From assembly GCA_934662565.1 (NCBI GenBank), contig CAKUKI010000003.1, positions 251,940 to 315,939 on the forward strand: a stretch of 64,000 nt of DNA. The letters run 5' to 3'. The notes under the pieces were generated by a model. That model saw nothing but the letters and a program-made list of their open reading frames with translations. It did not search any database and was not told where the DNA came from. Source of the stretch: an uncultured Elusimicrobiales bacterium. GTDB taxonomy: Bacteria; Elusimicrobiota; Elusimicrobia; Elusimicrobiales; Elusimicrobiaceae. Below, in pieces: positions 57,835 through 64,000 of the stretch. A program made the translations under genes and the position numbers. The first letter of the stretch is position 1; each line of letters begins with the position of its first letter.

Positions 57835-58817
57835 TATTGGGCCTCCGGTTTGGGGGGAAGTGTTTTTTGTACCACTTCGCGCACGGTTTGTACGTCCCTG
57901 TTGCGGTACTGCTCCGGCGGTACGGCGCGGGCAAATTTTACCAAATCACTGGAGCTTAAAAATTGGCGCAGTTGGGGCAGCAGCGGGGTGAGGAGTTCTT
58001 GGCGGCTGTTTTTCAAACGGCGCAGCATTTCCACAGAAGTATCGGCCGAGGTATCCAACCCAAAGCGTTTGAGCAAGTATTCGCGCAGAATATCCGTCAG
58101 CGTTAAATAAAAAGTTTTATAGGCTTTGCGTTCCCATAAGCCGCTTTGAATTAACGAATCCAGTTTAGCCATGGCAATAACGTCACACGGGCGGTTGTCT
58201 TGTGGTAAATCTAGGTGCAAGGCCTTGGCTTTTTTGTGCCGTAAATACCACACCGCCAGTGCCGCCAACAGACCTAGTGCAAGAAAAATAACCAGCCACA
58301 ACAGCCAGTTCCACGGGGCGCGCGGCTCGCGGATTTCTTTTAATTTTTTATCCTTAAATGTTTGGGCGGGGGTAATGGCCCAAGTGGTTGCGTCCGTTTG
58401 CAAACTTCCCACCGTTTTCCCTTCCCTGTTTTGCAATAGAAAAGTAAGGGGGGTAAAATGGGCCTCTTTTAAGGTAAACGGCAGTGCTGTTAATGTAAAA
58501 GTATAGGTGGCCGGAGAATTTTTCGTTCCCTGTTTGGCGGTAAAGCCAAAGTCTTTGGGTAAGGAAGTTTCGTCCAGCACAATTTGGTAGTCCGGTGTGA
58601 GTGCAAAAGAAAATACTACCTCTTGCGGGGCACCAAAGACCCCTTGTTGGGGCATTTTTTGGTCCGTAAGGGCAAACTCCACCCCCGCCGGCAGCGGCAT
58701 GGACGGTGCGGCTGCTTGTTGCGCCGCCTTTTGAGGAGCGCCCCCTTGCGGGGCGGCCGTTTGGCTCCACCCCGCTACTGCCATAAACAGCAAAACTAAA
58801 GTGATATATTTTTTCAT
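57834..58817 (-). CDS. DUF4381-like signal-peptide membrane protein of the bat operon
   Basis: The 327-residue protein has a signal peptide, an Ala/Gln/Pro-rich extracytoplasmic stretch and a beta-strand region. One membrane helix follows (LLWLVIFLALGLLAALAVWYL). A cytosolic helical domain of about 110 residues (RPCDVIAMAKLDSLIQSGLW to QTVREVVQKTLP) fits the DUF4381 pattern seen in moxR-DUF58-VWA operons. Its role is unknown. It starts 1 nt after the DUF58 gene. Confidence 0.75.
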   Translation of the reverse strand: MKKYITLVLLFMAVAGWSQTAAPQGGAPQKAAQQAAAPSMPLPAGVEFALTDQKMPQQGVFGAPQEVVFSFALTPDYQIVLDETSLPKDFGFTAKQGTKNSPATYTFTLTALPFTLKEAHFTPLTFLLQNREGKTVGSLQTDATTWAITPAQTFKDKKLKEIREPRAPWNWLLWLVIFLALGLLAALAVWYLRHKKAKALHLDLPQDNRPCDVIAMAKLDSLIQSGLWERKAYKTFYLTLTDILREYLLKRFGLDTSADTSVEMLRRLKNSRQELLTPLLPQLRQFLSSSDLVKFARAVPPEQYRNRDVQTVREVVQKTLPPKPEAQ

Positions 58818-58818
58818 G

Positions 58819-59721
58819 CTACCTCTTTAATTGCCGGGTGCGGCGGCGGAAAAACGAAATGACAGGGTCGGCCGCCGGCTGGGCGGTGTCCACCGTAATC
58901 GGCTCCACTTTTAAGGGGTTAAACAGTTCTTTTAATTTTTCCGTGCGTTGGAGGGCATCTTCCTGTAAGCGTTTATTCATGTCGGCGGTTAAAGCCAGTG
59001 TGCCTTCCTGTCCGGTTTCCGGGTCTACTACCGTGATGCACGCCGCACACGCAGGCAGGCTGCGCTCTAGCTTATCCGTGACGACTACCGGAATTAAATC
59101 AAACTTTTTGGCGGCCAGTTTCAGCGGTTTTTCAAATTGCTCTAGGGGGGATAAATAGTCCGAAATTAAGACCAAAATCCCTTGCCGGCGCAAGACTTGC
59201 ACCAGCGTTTTGAGTGCCAGTGCCATATCGGTACCGCGGCTTTGCGGCTCAAAGGCTACCAGCTCGCGTATTAAGCGCAAAATATGTTTTTTGCCTTTTT
59301 TGGGGGGGACGAACAGCTCTATTTTGTCCGAAAATAAAAGCAGGCCCACTTTATCGTTATTACTCATGGCGGAAAAGGCAAATAAAGCGGCCAGTTCGGC
59401 GGCGGTTTCCTGTTTTAGTTTATCCACCGAGCCAAAACGCTGGGAGGCGGAAACGTCGCAAGCAATCATTAGGGTCAGTTCGCGGGTTTCGTTGTATTTT
59501 TTGATGAATGGGACTCCGGTGCGGGCCGTCACATTCCAATCAATAGCGCGCACGTCATCCCCCGGTGTATATTCGCGCACTTCGGCAAATTCTATGCCTT
59601 GCCCCTTAAATGCGCTTAAATATTCTCCGGCAAAGGTTTCAGAAACCAACTTATTGGTCTGAATTTCTATTTGGCGTACCTTTTTTAGGATTTCCGCGGT
59701 ATCCATACTGCCCCCACGCAC
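58819..59721 (-). CDS. DUF58 (VWA-like) protein
   Basis: The 300-residue soluble protein has the DUF58 core EYTPGDDVRAIDWNVTARTG and a VWA-like MIDAS in IACDVSASQRFGSVD. Such proteins are partners of MoxR ATPases and usually follow moxR directly. It starts 3 nt after the moxR stop. The C-terminal 40 residues are charged and lack the family's extra domains. Confidence 0.93.
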   Translation of the reverse strand: MRGGSMDTAEILKKVRQIEIQTNKLVSETFAGEYLSAFKGQGIEFAEVREYTPGDDVRAIDWNVTARTGVPFIKKYNETRELTLMIACDVSASQRFGSVDKLKQETAAELAALFAFSAMSNNDKVGLLLFSDKIELFVPPKKGKKHILRLIRELVAFEPQSRGTDMALALKTLVQVLRRQGILVLISDYLSPLEQFEKPLKLAAKKFDLIPVVVTDKLERSLPACAACITVVDPETGQEGTLALTADMNKRLQEDALQRTEKLKELFNPLKVEPITVDTAQPAADPVISFFRRRTRQLKR

Positions 59722-59724
59722 CGT

Positions 59725-60708
59725 TTACGGCACGTCTACGGCTTCAAAAATCTGTTTGACGATTTGGTCCGCCGTCACATTTTCGGCTTCGGCTTCGTAA
59801 GTGAGCAATACGCGGTGGCGCAACACATCTAACCCAATGGCTTTAATGTCTTCCGGCGTGACATAGCCACGGCCGTTTAAGAACGCATACGCTTTTGCCG
59901 CCTGCGTTAAGAAAATAGTTGCGCGCGGGCTGGCCCCGTAGGCAATAAAAGAGGCCAATTTTTCAAGCCCCGCCTCTTTGGGTTCGCGGGTGGCAAAAAC
60001 CAAGTTTACAATATAATTTTTGATTTTTTCGTCCACATATATTCCGTCGGTCACTTGGCGGGCGCGCATAATCATTTCCGGCGTCACGTTGGTGTTGACG
60101 GTCAACTTTTGGTGGGAGGACATGCGTTCCAAAATTTGTTTTTCTTCTTCGCGCGTGGGGTAAGACACCAACACTTTAAGCATAAAGCGGTCCACTTGCG
60201 CTTCCGGCAGGGGATAGGTGCCTTCCTGCTCTACCGGATTTTGGGTAGCCAAAACCATAAACGGCGCTGGGAGTGCATACGTTTTTTCGCCAATAGTCAC
60301 TTGGCGTTCCTGCATGGCTTCCAGCAGTGCGCTTTGCACTTTGGCTGGGGAGCGGTTGATTTCGTCCGCTAACACAAAGTTGGAAAACACCGGTCCGCGT
60401 TTGGGATAAAAAACACCGTCTTTGGGGTTGAAAATCAGCGTGCCCGTAATATCGGCCGGCAGTAAATCCGGCGTGAATTGGATGCGCTGGAACTGCGCGT
60501 GGATAGCTTGCGAAAGCGTTTTTACGGCCAGCGTTTTGGCTAGCCCCGGCACGCCTTCAATTAAAATATGTCCGTCGGCCAACAGGGCCACGAGCATTTT
60601 TTCCAGTAAATCTTCCTGCCCTACAATTACCTTGCCGACTTCGCGTTTTAAGTCTTGCAGAAAAAGGCTCTCTTGCTGAACTTGTTTGTTTAAGGTGTTG
60701 ATATCCAT
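59725..60708 (-). CDS. MoxR-family AAA+ ATPase
   Basis: The protein has 327 residues when started at MDINTLNK (ATG at 60708), with GGGGGA 6 nt before it. A start 11 codons upstream (60741) would add MPPPARVQGGF and lacks support. The AAA+ core shows Walker A GVPGLAKT (residues 52-59), Walker B VLADEINRSP, sensor 1 MVLATQNPVEQEGTYPLPEA and the Arg finger region RFMLKVLVSYP. MoxR ATPases act as chaperone-like remodellers of VWA complexes. It heads the bat operon; -10 TATAAT is at 60766-60761. Confidence 0.95.
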   Translation of the reverse strand: MDINTLNKQVQQESLFLQDLKREVGKVIVGQEDLLEKMLVALLADGHILIEGVPGLAKTLAVKTLSQAIHAQFQRIQFTPDLLPADITGTLIFNPKDGVFYPKRGPVFSNFVLADEINRSPAKVQSALLEAMQERQVTIGEKTYALPAPFMVLATQNPVEQEGTYPLPEAQVDRFMLKVLVSYPTREEEKQILERMSSHQKLTVNTNVTPEMIMRARQVTDGIYVDEKIKNYIVNLVFATREPKEAGLEKLASFIAYGASPRATIFLTQAAKAYAFLNGRGYVTPEDIKAIGLDVLRHRVLLTYEAEAENVTADQIVKQIFEAVDVP

Positions 60709-60760
60709 AAATCCCCCTTGTACCCGTGCGGGTGGTGGCAAACAGTGTTTGCTTTCCTAT

Positions 60761-60766
60761 ATTATA
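60761..60766 (-). promoter_or_regulatory. Promoter of the moxR-bat operon
   Basis: TATAAT on the minus strand lies about 52 nt before moxR, followed by ATAGGAA. The adjacent gene at 60802-61668 has the same TATAATATAGGAA string. The -35 is weak. Confidence 0.55.
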
Positions 60767-60801
60767 AATAAATTGTGCGCCCAGTAAAAGCCAAAAAGGG
60801 G

Positions 60802-61668
60802 TTATTTTTTCCCTTTCAATCGGGCCAGTTGTTTGGCAATTTGGTTGTCTTGGTACCAACGGTAGAGAAAAAATAAACCGGCGGGCAAAAAAACGGCTAA
60901 ACAAGCAATCGGCAACCAATGTTTTAATTGGTACAGCATATAGCCGGCTGCCACACTAAAGGCCATAAAAATACAGGAAAACCCAAAAATAGTTTCGCGG
61001 TCCGTTTCGTTCAAACGGCACATCAGGCCGTACTTGCGGTAATCTTCCAATATCGTGCGGATTTCTTCGACGGCGTGATTTTCCCCATTTGTAAGCGGTT
61101 CTATTTTCAGCGTAAACTTTTTGAAAGCATGTCCTTGTTCCGCCAGAGCGGTTAGCAACGCAATGTCTTTCATTACGGCGTGCTTGCACGAAAATTTTTT
61201 GTTGCCGTGCAATAAAGACAGGGTGCAAAATTTCACTACGGCAAAACTGCCGTAGCGGTTGCTGGCCGAAGAACAATAAGCCGCTAATATAAATTGTGTT
61301 TCCCCGTACGGTAGCAGAACGGGCCGCGGTTGTTTGGTGTAGGTCAACTGTACGCCTTCGGGCAAAAATTCCACGGTGCGGATTTTGTTTTTGGGCCGCT
61401 TTGGTGAAAAAAATATCGTATAGATACGGTAAATCGTTAAACCCACCAAGGCCAGCGCCAACCAGGGGAATATTTGGAGCGCAAAAAAGCAAATCATTCC
61501 GTTCCCTTCGCAAATTTCCAAAGCTAATTGGTTGTACGCGGCCCAGGAAAAGGAACCTTTTTCCCACATTAAAGGGCTGAGCGCGAGCATAAAAATAAAT
61601 ATATATAGGTAGGCAATCCAAGAGCGGGCGTCAAATAAGGTGGCGGGGTCTTTGATTTTGATTTTCAT
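60802..61668 (-). CDS. Uncharacterised membrane protein, paralogue 1
   Basis: The 288-residue protein has two N-terminal helices (about 17-35 and 60-80), a soluble region of about 120 residues and two C-terminal helices (about 222-240 and 243-265). It ends DNQIAKQLARLKGKK. GGAGAATAAG precedes the ATG. It is clearly homologous to the next gene (61771-62697) along its length: MKIKIKDP at the start, ALEICEGNG, EIRTxLEDxRKYGLxCRL and the C-terminal RWYQDNQIAKQLARLKGKK. No catalytic residues are evident and I do not recognise the family. It precedes the moxR-bat operon on the same strand but has its own promoter. Confidence 0.75.
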   Translation of the reverse strand: MKIKIKDPATLFDARSWIAYLYIFIFMLALSPLMWEKGSFSWAAYNQLALEICEGNGMICFFALQIFPWLALALVGLTIYRIYTIFFSPKRPKNKIRTVEFLPEGVQLTYTKQPRPVLLPYGETQFILAAYCSSASNRYGSFAVVKFCTLSLLHGNKKFSCKHAVMKDIALLTALAEQGHAFKKFTLKIEPLTNGENHAVEEIRTILEDYRKYGLMCRLNETDRETIFGFSCIFMAFSVAAGYMLYQLKHWLPIACLAVFLPAGLFFLYRWYQDNQIAKQLARLKGKK

Positions 61669-61737
61669 TCTTATTCTCCTATTTGTAAATCCTGCACAAA
61701 ATTTTTCGTCCGGCCTGTTTTAGGGGCTTATTCCTAT

Positions 61738-61743
61738 ATTATA
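61738..61743 (-). promoter_or_regulatory. -10 element of paralogue 1
   Basis: On the minus strand TATAAT is followed by ATAGGAA, the same 13-mer as in front of moxR. The ATG at 61668 is about 70 nt away. Confidence 0.5.
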
Positions 61744-61770
61744 GGGTGCGACGCGCCGGAAATTAAAAAA

Positions 61771-62697
61771 TTATTTTTTTCCTTTCAGGCGGGCCAGTTG
61801 TTTGGCAATTTGGTTGTCTTTGTACCACGGGTAAAATAAGCCAAACACCAAAATTAGCAACGGCAAAAAACAACAAAATAAAATGAAATCTTTAAGTACA
61901 TAAGCAAGTGCCACCATGGCAACCCATGCAAATAAAAAAATAAAAGAAAAATACATCAAAAAAGAACGCATGTGGTCGGACAACCGGCAAATGAGCCCGT
62001 ATTTGCGGAAGTCCTCCAGACGGGTGCGGATAATCTCCACCGCGCGGTTATCCGAAAAGGGGTTAATCTGTTCCACCTCGGCAAGGAGCGGGTTGTCCTC
62101 CGGCAAGTGCGCGTATTTTTCCGAAAGCGGCTCCACTTTCAGCTCAAACTTTTTGAAAGCGTGTTCTGTTTCCAACAGTTTAATGATAGCGGAAAAAGGG
62201 TTTATCTGGGCGTGCCGGAACGAATAGGATTTATCCCCTTGTAAAAAAGAAAAATCGCAGAAGCGGACTATCGGAAACGTGCCCTGCCGGGTGGATATGG
62301 TGGCACACTTTACCGTTAATACAAATTGTGTTTCCTCGTACGGCAACAGGACGGGCATTGTTTGTTGGGTGTATTCCAATTTTACGCCTTCGGGCCGCAG
62401 TTCCAGCGTGCGGACCCTGTTGCGTTTGGCTTTCGCGGAAAAAAACGCCTCGTATATAAGGTAAAGGCATACGCCCAAAAGGGCCAGCGCCGCCCAAGGG
62501 AGCGCTTTGGCTGCCAGTAAACAAATCAGGCCGTTTCCTTCGCAAATTTCCAAGGCAAATTGGCTGTAAGCGGCCCAAGAAAAGGCATCTTTTAACAGGA
62601 GCAGAATAAAAATGAGTAAAAAAATAAATATATATAGGTAGAGAATCCAAAAATGGCTGTTGAGGGTAAGGCTCGGGTCTTTGATTTTAATTTTCAT
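61771..62697 (-). CDS. Uncharacterised membrane protein, paralogue 2
   Basis: The protein has 308 residues when started at MKIKIKDPSLTL (ATG at 62697), with CGGAGAC before it. A further upstream start (62811) would add 38 residues without support. It is a tandem duplicate of paralogue 1, sharing about half of aligned residues in the ends and middle (ALEICEGNGLIC, RTRLEDFRKYGLICRL, WYKDNQIAKQLARLKGKK). It has an extra 14 residues near 200-215. Four membrane helices are predicted. The promoter -35 TTGCCA (62751-62746) and -10 CATAAT (62728-62723) are 17 bp apart. Confidence 0.75.
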   Translation of the reverse strand: MKIKIKDPSLTLNSHFWILYLYIFIFLLIFILLLLKDAFSWAAYSQFALEICEGNGLICLLAAKALPWAALALLGVCLYLIYEAFFSAKAKRNRVRTLELRPEGVKLEYTQQTMPVLLPYEETQFVLTVKCATISTRQGTFPIVRFCDFSFLQGDKSYSFRHAQINPFSAIIKLLETEHAFKKFELKVEPLSEKYAHLPEDNPLLAEVEQINPFSDNRAVEIIRTRLEDFRKYGLICRLSDHMRSFLMYFSFIFLFAWVAMVALAYVLKDFILFCCFLPLLILVFGLFYPWYKDNQIAKQLARLKGKK

Positions 62698-62722
62698 GGT
62701 TGTCTCCGTGTTTATCTTTATT

Positions 62723-62751
62723 ATTATGCCCGATTTCTTCCCTATTGGCAA
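62723..62751 (-). promoter_or_regulatory. Promoter of paralogue 2
   Basis: TTGCCA (-35), 17-bp spacer, CATAAT (-10) on the minus strand, about 25 nt before the ATG at 62697. Confidence 0.6.
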
Positions 62752-62757
62752 GCAAAA

Positions 62758-62784
62758 TAAAACCCCGCTGCTGGGCGGGGTTTT
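62758..62784 (-). terminator. Terminator of the cupin gene
   Basis: On the minus strand AAAACCCCGC pairs with GCGGGGTTTT around a 6-nt loop and is followed by ATTTTG. Confidence 0.85.
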
Positions 62785-62791
62785 AAGGGCT

Positions 62792-63235
62792 TTATTTAGC
62801 GGGTTCATCATAAAACGTCAGGCCGTCTTGGCGGACCACCAACATTTTGTTAATTTGGGGGAAGTGGCAAATTTCCGGCAAGTGTTCACTGCCAAAATCC
62901 AAATAAACCAGTTTTTCCTTGTCGGAAGCGTTGCGGATAACATGTGCGCCCTCCGGCCCAGTGGGGAAAGTGATGGCCTCCCCCGCGTGCAAGGTGATTT
63001 CTTTATCTTTGGTTTGTACGGCGGCCATGCCGGAAATAATATAAAACACTTCTTCGTTTCTTTCGTGCCAGTGGTAGCCATAGGCAAAGTGGCCGGGGTT
63101 TACTTCCACAAAGTTGGCGTGCAAGGTGGAAACGTCCTCTTGCGGGATGATGGGCTTAACGGTAAATTCGGCCCCGTTGGCGTTTACAAACTGGCCTTTT
63201 TCTTTTTGATAATTTTTAATATCCAATTTTTTCAT
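62792..63235 (-). CDS. Cupin-domain protein
   Basis: The 147-residue single-domain cupin has the metal-binding motif 1, GYHWHERNEEVFYIISGMAAV (His-x-His, Glu), and motif 2 AITFPTGPEGAHVIRNASDKE (the His ligand in AHVIRN). Such proteins bind Fe, Mn or Zn and are isomerases, dioxygenases or sensor proteins. AAGGAG is 6 nt before the ATG. It is divergent from the HxlR-type regulator, with a 7-bp inverted repeat in the shared promoter region. Confidence 0.88.
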   Translation of the reverse strand: MKKLDIKNYQKEKGQFVNANGAEFTVKPIIPQEDVSTLHANFVEVNPGHFAYGYHWHERNEEVFYIISGMAAVQTKDKEITLHAGEAITFPTGPEGAHVIRNASDKEKLVYLDFGSEHLPEICHFPQINKMLVVRQDGLTFYDEPAK

Positions 63236-63279
63236 GTTGTATCTCCTTATATATAGGCGGGCGGTTTGGTTGCCCGTTT

Positions 63280-63309
63280 GATACTATTATTTTGCGTTTT
63301 ATTAGTATC
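63280..63309. promoter_or_regulatory. Candidate HxlR operator
   Basis: GATACTA at 63280-63286 and TAGTATC at 63303-63309 form an inverted repeat with a 16-bp gap, about 23 bp centre to centre. The sequence between is AT-rich. It overlaps the likely cupin promoter (-35 TTTACA at 63318-63313, -10 CAAAAT at 63294-63289, minus strand). Confidence 0.5.
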
Positions 63310-63341
63310 TTTTGTAAAGTAGGCACTTTTTTGTATGCTAG

Positions 63342-63370
63342 TAGCCAAAAAGAAACTAATAGAGTATAAT
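63342..63370 (+). promoter_or_regulatory. Promoter of the HxlR-type gene (leaderless candidate)
   Basis: TAGCCA (four of six matches to -35) and a perfect TATAAT are 17 bp apart. TATAAT ends 7 nt before the ATG at 63378, and no Shine-Dalgarno is present. Confidence 0.6.
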
Positions 63371-63377
63371 AAATAAT

Positions 63378-63704
63378 ATGATTACGAAAAAGAATTTGCC
63401 GCCATGTCCGGTGGCGGTACTGCTCAAATTAATCGGCAATAAGTGGAAAATCCTTATTATACGGGATTTGTTGACGGGCACCAAACGCTTTGGGGAATTA
63501 AAAAAAAGCGTGGGGTGTTCCCAAAAAGTGCTTACAAGCAACTTAAAGGAATTGGAGGAAAGCAAACTGCTTTCGCGTAAAGTATTTGCCGAGGTTCCGC
63601 CAAGGGTGGAATATACGCTTACCAAAACGGGGCTTTCTTTGCAGCCGGTATTGAATGAGATGGCCGCGTGGGGGGAAAAATACCGCCGCAACCTTAAAAA
63701 ATAA
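63378..63704 (+). CDS. HxlR-family transcriptional regulator
   Basis: The 108-residue winged-helix protein has the HxlR pattern: CPVAVLLKLIGNKWKILIIRDLL, KRFGELKKSVGCSQKVLTSNLKELEE, EVPPRVEYTLTKTG. Cys10 and Cys47 are placed where HxlR/YodB-type sensors react with quinones, diamide or aldehydes. The divergent cupin gene, with the candidate operator between, is its likely target. Its start is fixed by the -10 seven nt upstream. Confidence 0.92.
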   Translation: MITKKNLPPCPVAVLLKLIGNKWKILIIRDLLTGTKRFGELKKSVGCSQKVLTSNLKELEESKLLSRKVFAEVPPRVEYTLTKTGLSLQPVLNEMAAWGEKYRRNLKK

Positions 63705-63768
63705 TGTATCATATATATAGGTAAAACAAATTGCAAAGCCAAACGGCCGGAGCAGATAAAAAAATGTG

Positions 63769-63797
63769 TTGACATTTTTTTATAAAAATGTTTTAAT
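63769..63797 (+). promoter_or_regulatory. Array promoter P1
   Basis: TTGACA (63769-63774), 17-bp spacer ending TGT, -10 TTTAAT (63792-63797). GTAG starts 7 nt after the -10 at 63805, followed by CCGCTA as in the major pilin leader. Confidence 0.75.
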
Positions 63798-63845
63798 AAT
63801 ATATGTAGCCGCTAGAAACGGCGAAAAGATTTTTGAAAAAAAGAT

Positions 63846-63874
63846 TTGACAAACAAATTAAAAACTGCTTTAAT
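63846..63874 (+). promoter_or_regulatory. Array promoter P2
   Basis: TTGACA (63846-63851), 17-bp spacer ending TGC (extended -10), -10 TTTAAT (63869-63874). GTAG begins 6 nt after the -10 at 63881. Confidence 0.8.
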
Positions 63875-63931
63875 ATAAAAGTAGTCAGAAAGTAAAGTTT
63901 TTAACGGATTGAAACTTAAAAATAAAAAAGC

Positions 63932-63960
63932 TTGACAATCGTAAAAATATTTGCTTTAAT
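63932..63960 (+). promoter_or_regulatory. Array promoter P3
   Basis: TTGACA (63932-63937), 17-bp spacer ending TGC, -10 TTTAAT (63955-63960). GTAG begins 6 nt later at 63967. Confidence 0.8.
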
Positions 63961-63977
63961 AAAAGAGTAGTAAGGAT

Positions 63978-64000
63978 TTGACAAGCTTGGCAGTTGAAAA
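63978..64000 (+). promoter_or_regulatory. Array promoter P4, cut by window edge
   Basis: TTGACA at 63978-63983 is followed by exactly 17 bases to the window end, so its -10 would begin at base 64001, outside the window. Confidence 0.5.

Noticed and set aside
63356..63775. Minus-strand 139-residue open frame over the HxlR gene
   Set aside because: It is the reverse-strand shadow of the regulator gene and its AT-rich flank, with no Shine-Dalgarno or family match.

Overview
The window looks like part of a bacterial chromosome with moderate G+C and dense coding on both strands. The best guess is an Elusimicrobiota (Elusimicrobiaceae-like, gut) genome. That rests mainly on four class III-signal pseudopilins of the GFTLIELL...MPQYFKAVERSRMTEA type, which I associate with that phylum, and on a Gram-negative lipoprotein/Bat/PlsY gene set. 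No rRNA or marker phylogeny was available, so the assignment is an inference. Most of the window is core and metabolic chromosome. I see no prophage, insertion sequence, integrase or CRISPR array.

Layout. 1-4913 (+): a truncated YacL-type PIN/TRAM gene, an ispD-ispF fusion, a lipoprotein, cysS and adenosine deaminase; this echoes the yacL-ispD-ispF-cysS cluster of Firmicutes. 4914-5399 is a structured intergenic region with two related hairpins and a 23-bp perfect inverted repeat. 5400-6776 (-) is a CLC channel. 6924-10629 (+): marC, a thioredoxin/DsbD-like fusion and three pilin-like genes. 10630-12485: a four-unit degenerate tandem repeat, a low-complexity lipoprotein, and tRNA-Glu and tRNA-Lys (-). 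12773-22189 is mostly (+): ridA, malQ, a sugar nucleotidyltransferase, an unknown secreted protein, an MBL hydrolase (-), tRNA-Ser, then radical SAM - CBM48 protein - tsaE - tsaB - rimI - TPR protein. 22247-27295 (-): thiamine pyrophosphokinase, an SSS symporter and two YfcC transporters. 27421-34125: rsmI, tsaC, an orphan histidine kinase, a GltP-like symporter (-), RNase HI, the RNase P RNA, gdhA (-) and a DtxR-like regulator with a visible operator. 34206-42026 (+): ileS, lspA, a TPR lipoprotein, a divergent P-type ATPase, queF and two small membrane proteins. 42101-49672: HU, gpsA, plsY, a trypsin-like protease (+), hflX, a pilin (+), miaA, PilZ and miaB. 49727-60708 (-): one long moxR - DUF58 - bat operon running into gmhA, rpiB and pgi. 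60802-62697: two paralogous membrane proteins. 62792-63704: a divergent cupin/HxlR pair. The window ends in a tandem array of strong promoters reading out of its right edge, probably feeding an rRNA or other highly expressed unit.

How the genes fit together. Several tRNA-modification enzymes (TsaB, TsaC, TsaE, MiaA, MiaB, QueF) sit near aminoacyl-tRNA synthetases. Amino-acid transport and metabolism (GdhA, GltP, YfcC x2) suggests peptide or amino-acid use alongside maltodextrin metabolism (MalQ, Pgi, RpiB). The surface and envelope theme is pilins, PilZ, Lsp, PlsY/GpsA and the Bat system.

The observations I consider most worth checking are: (1) an RNase HI ending in a beta-clamp-like QPDLF motif; (2) a P-type ATPase with altered TGES, CPC and HP motifs; (3) the promoter array at the right edge, which shares its architecture with the major pilin promoter; (4) at least seven genes whose -10 element sits 6-8 nt from the ATG without a Shine-Dalgarno, suggesting widespread leaderless translation; (5) an SSS transporter translationally coupled to thiamine pyrophosphokinase; and (6) a thioredoxin/DsbD-like protein co-transcribed with Cys-pair pseudopilins.
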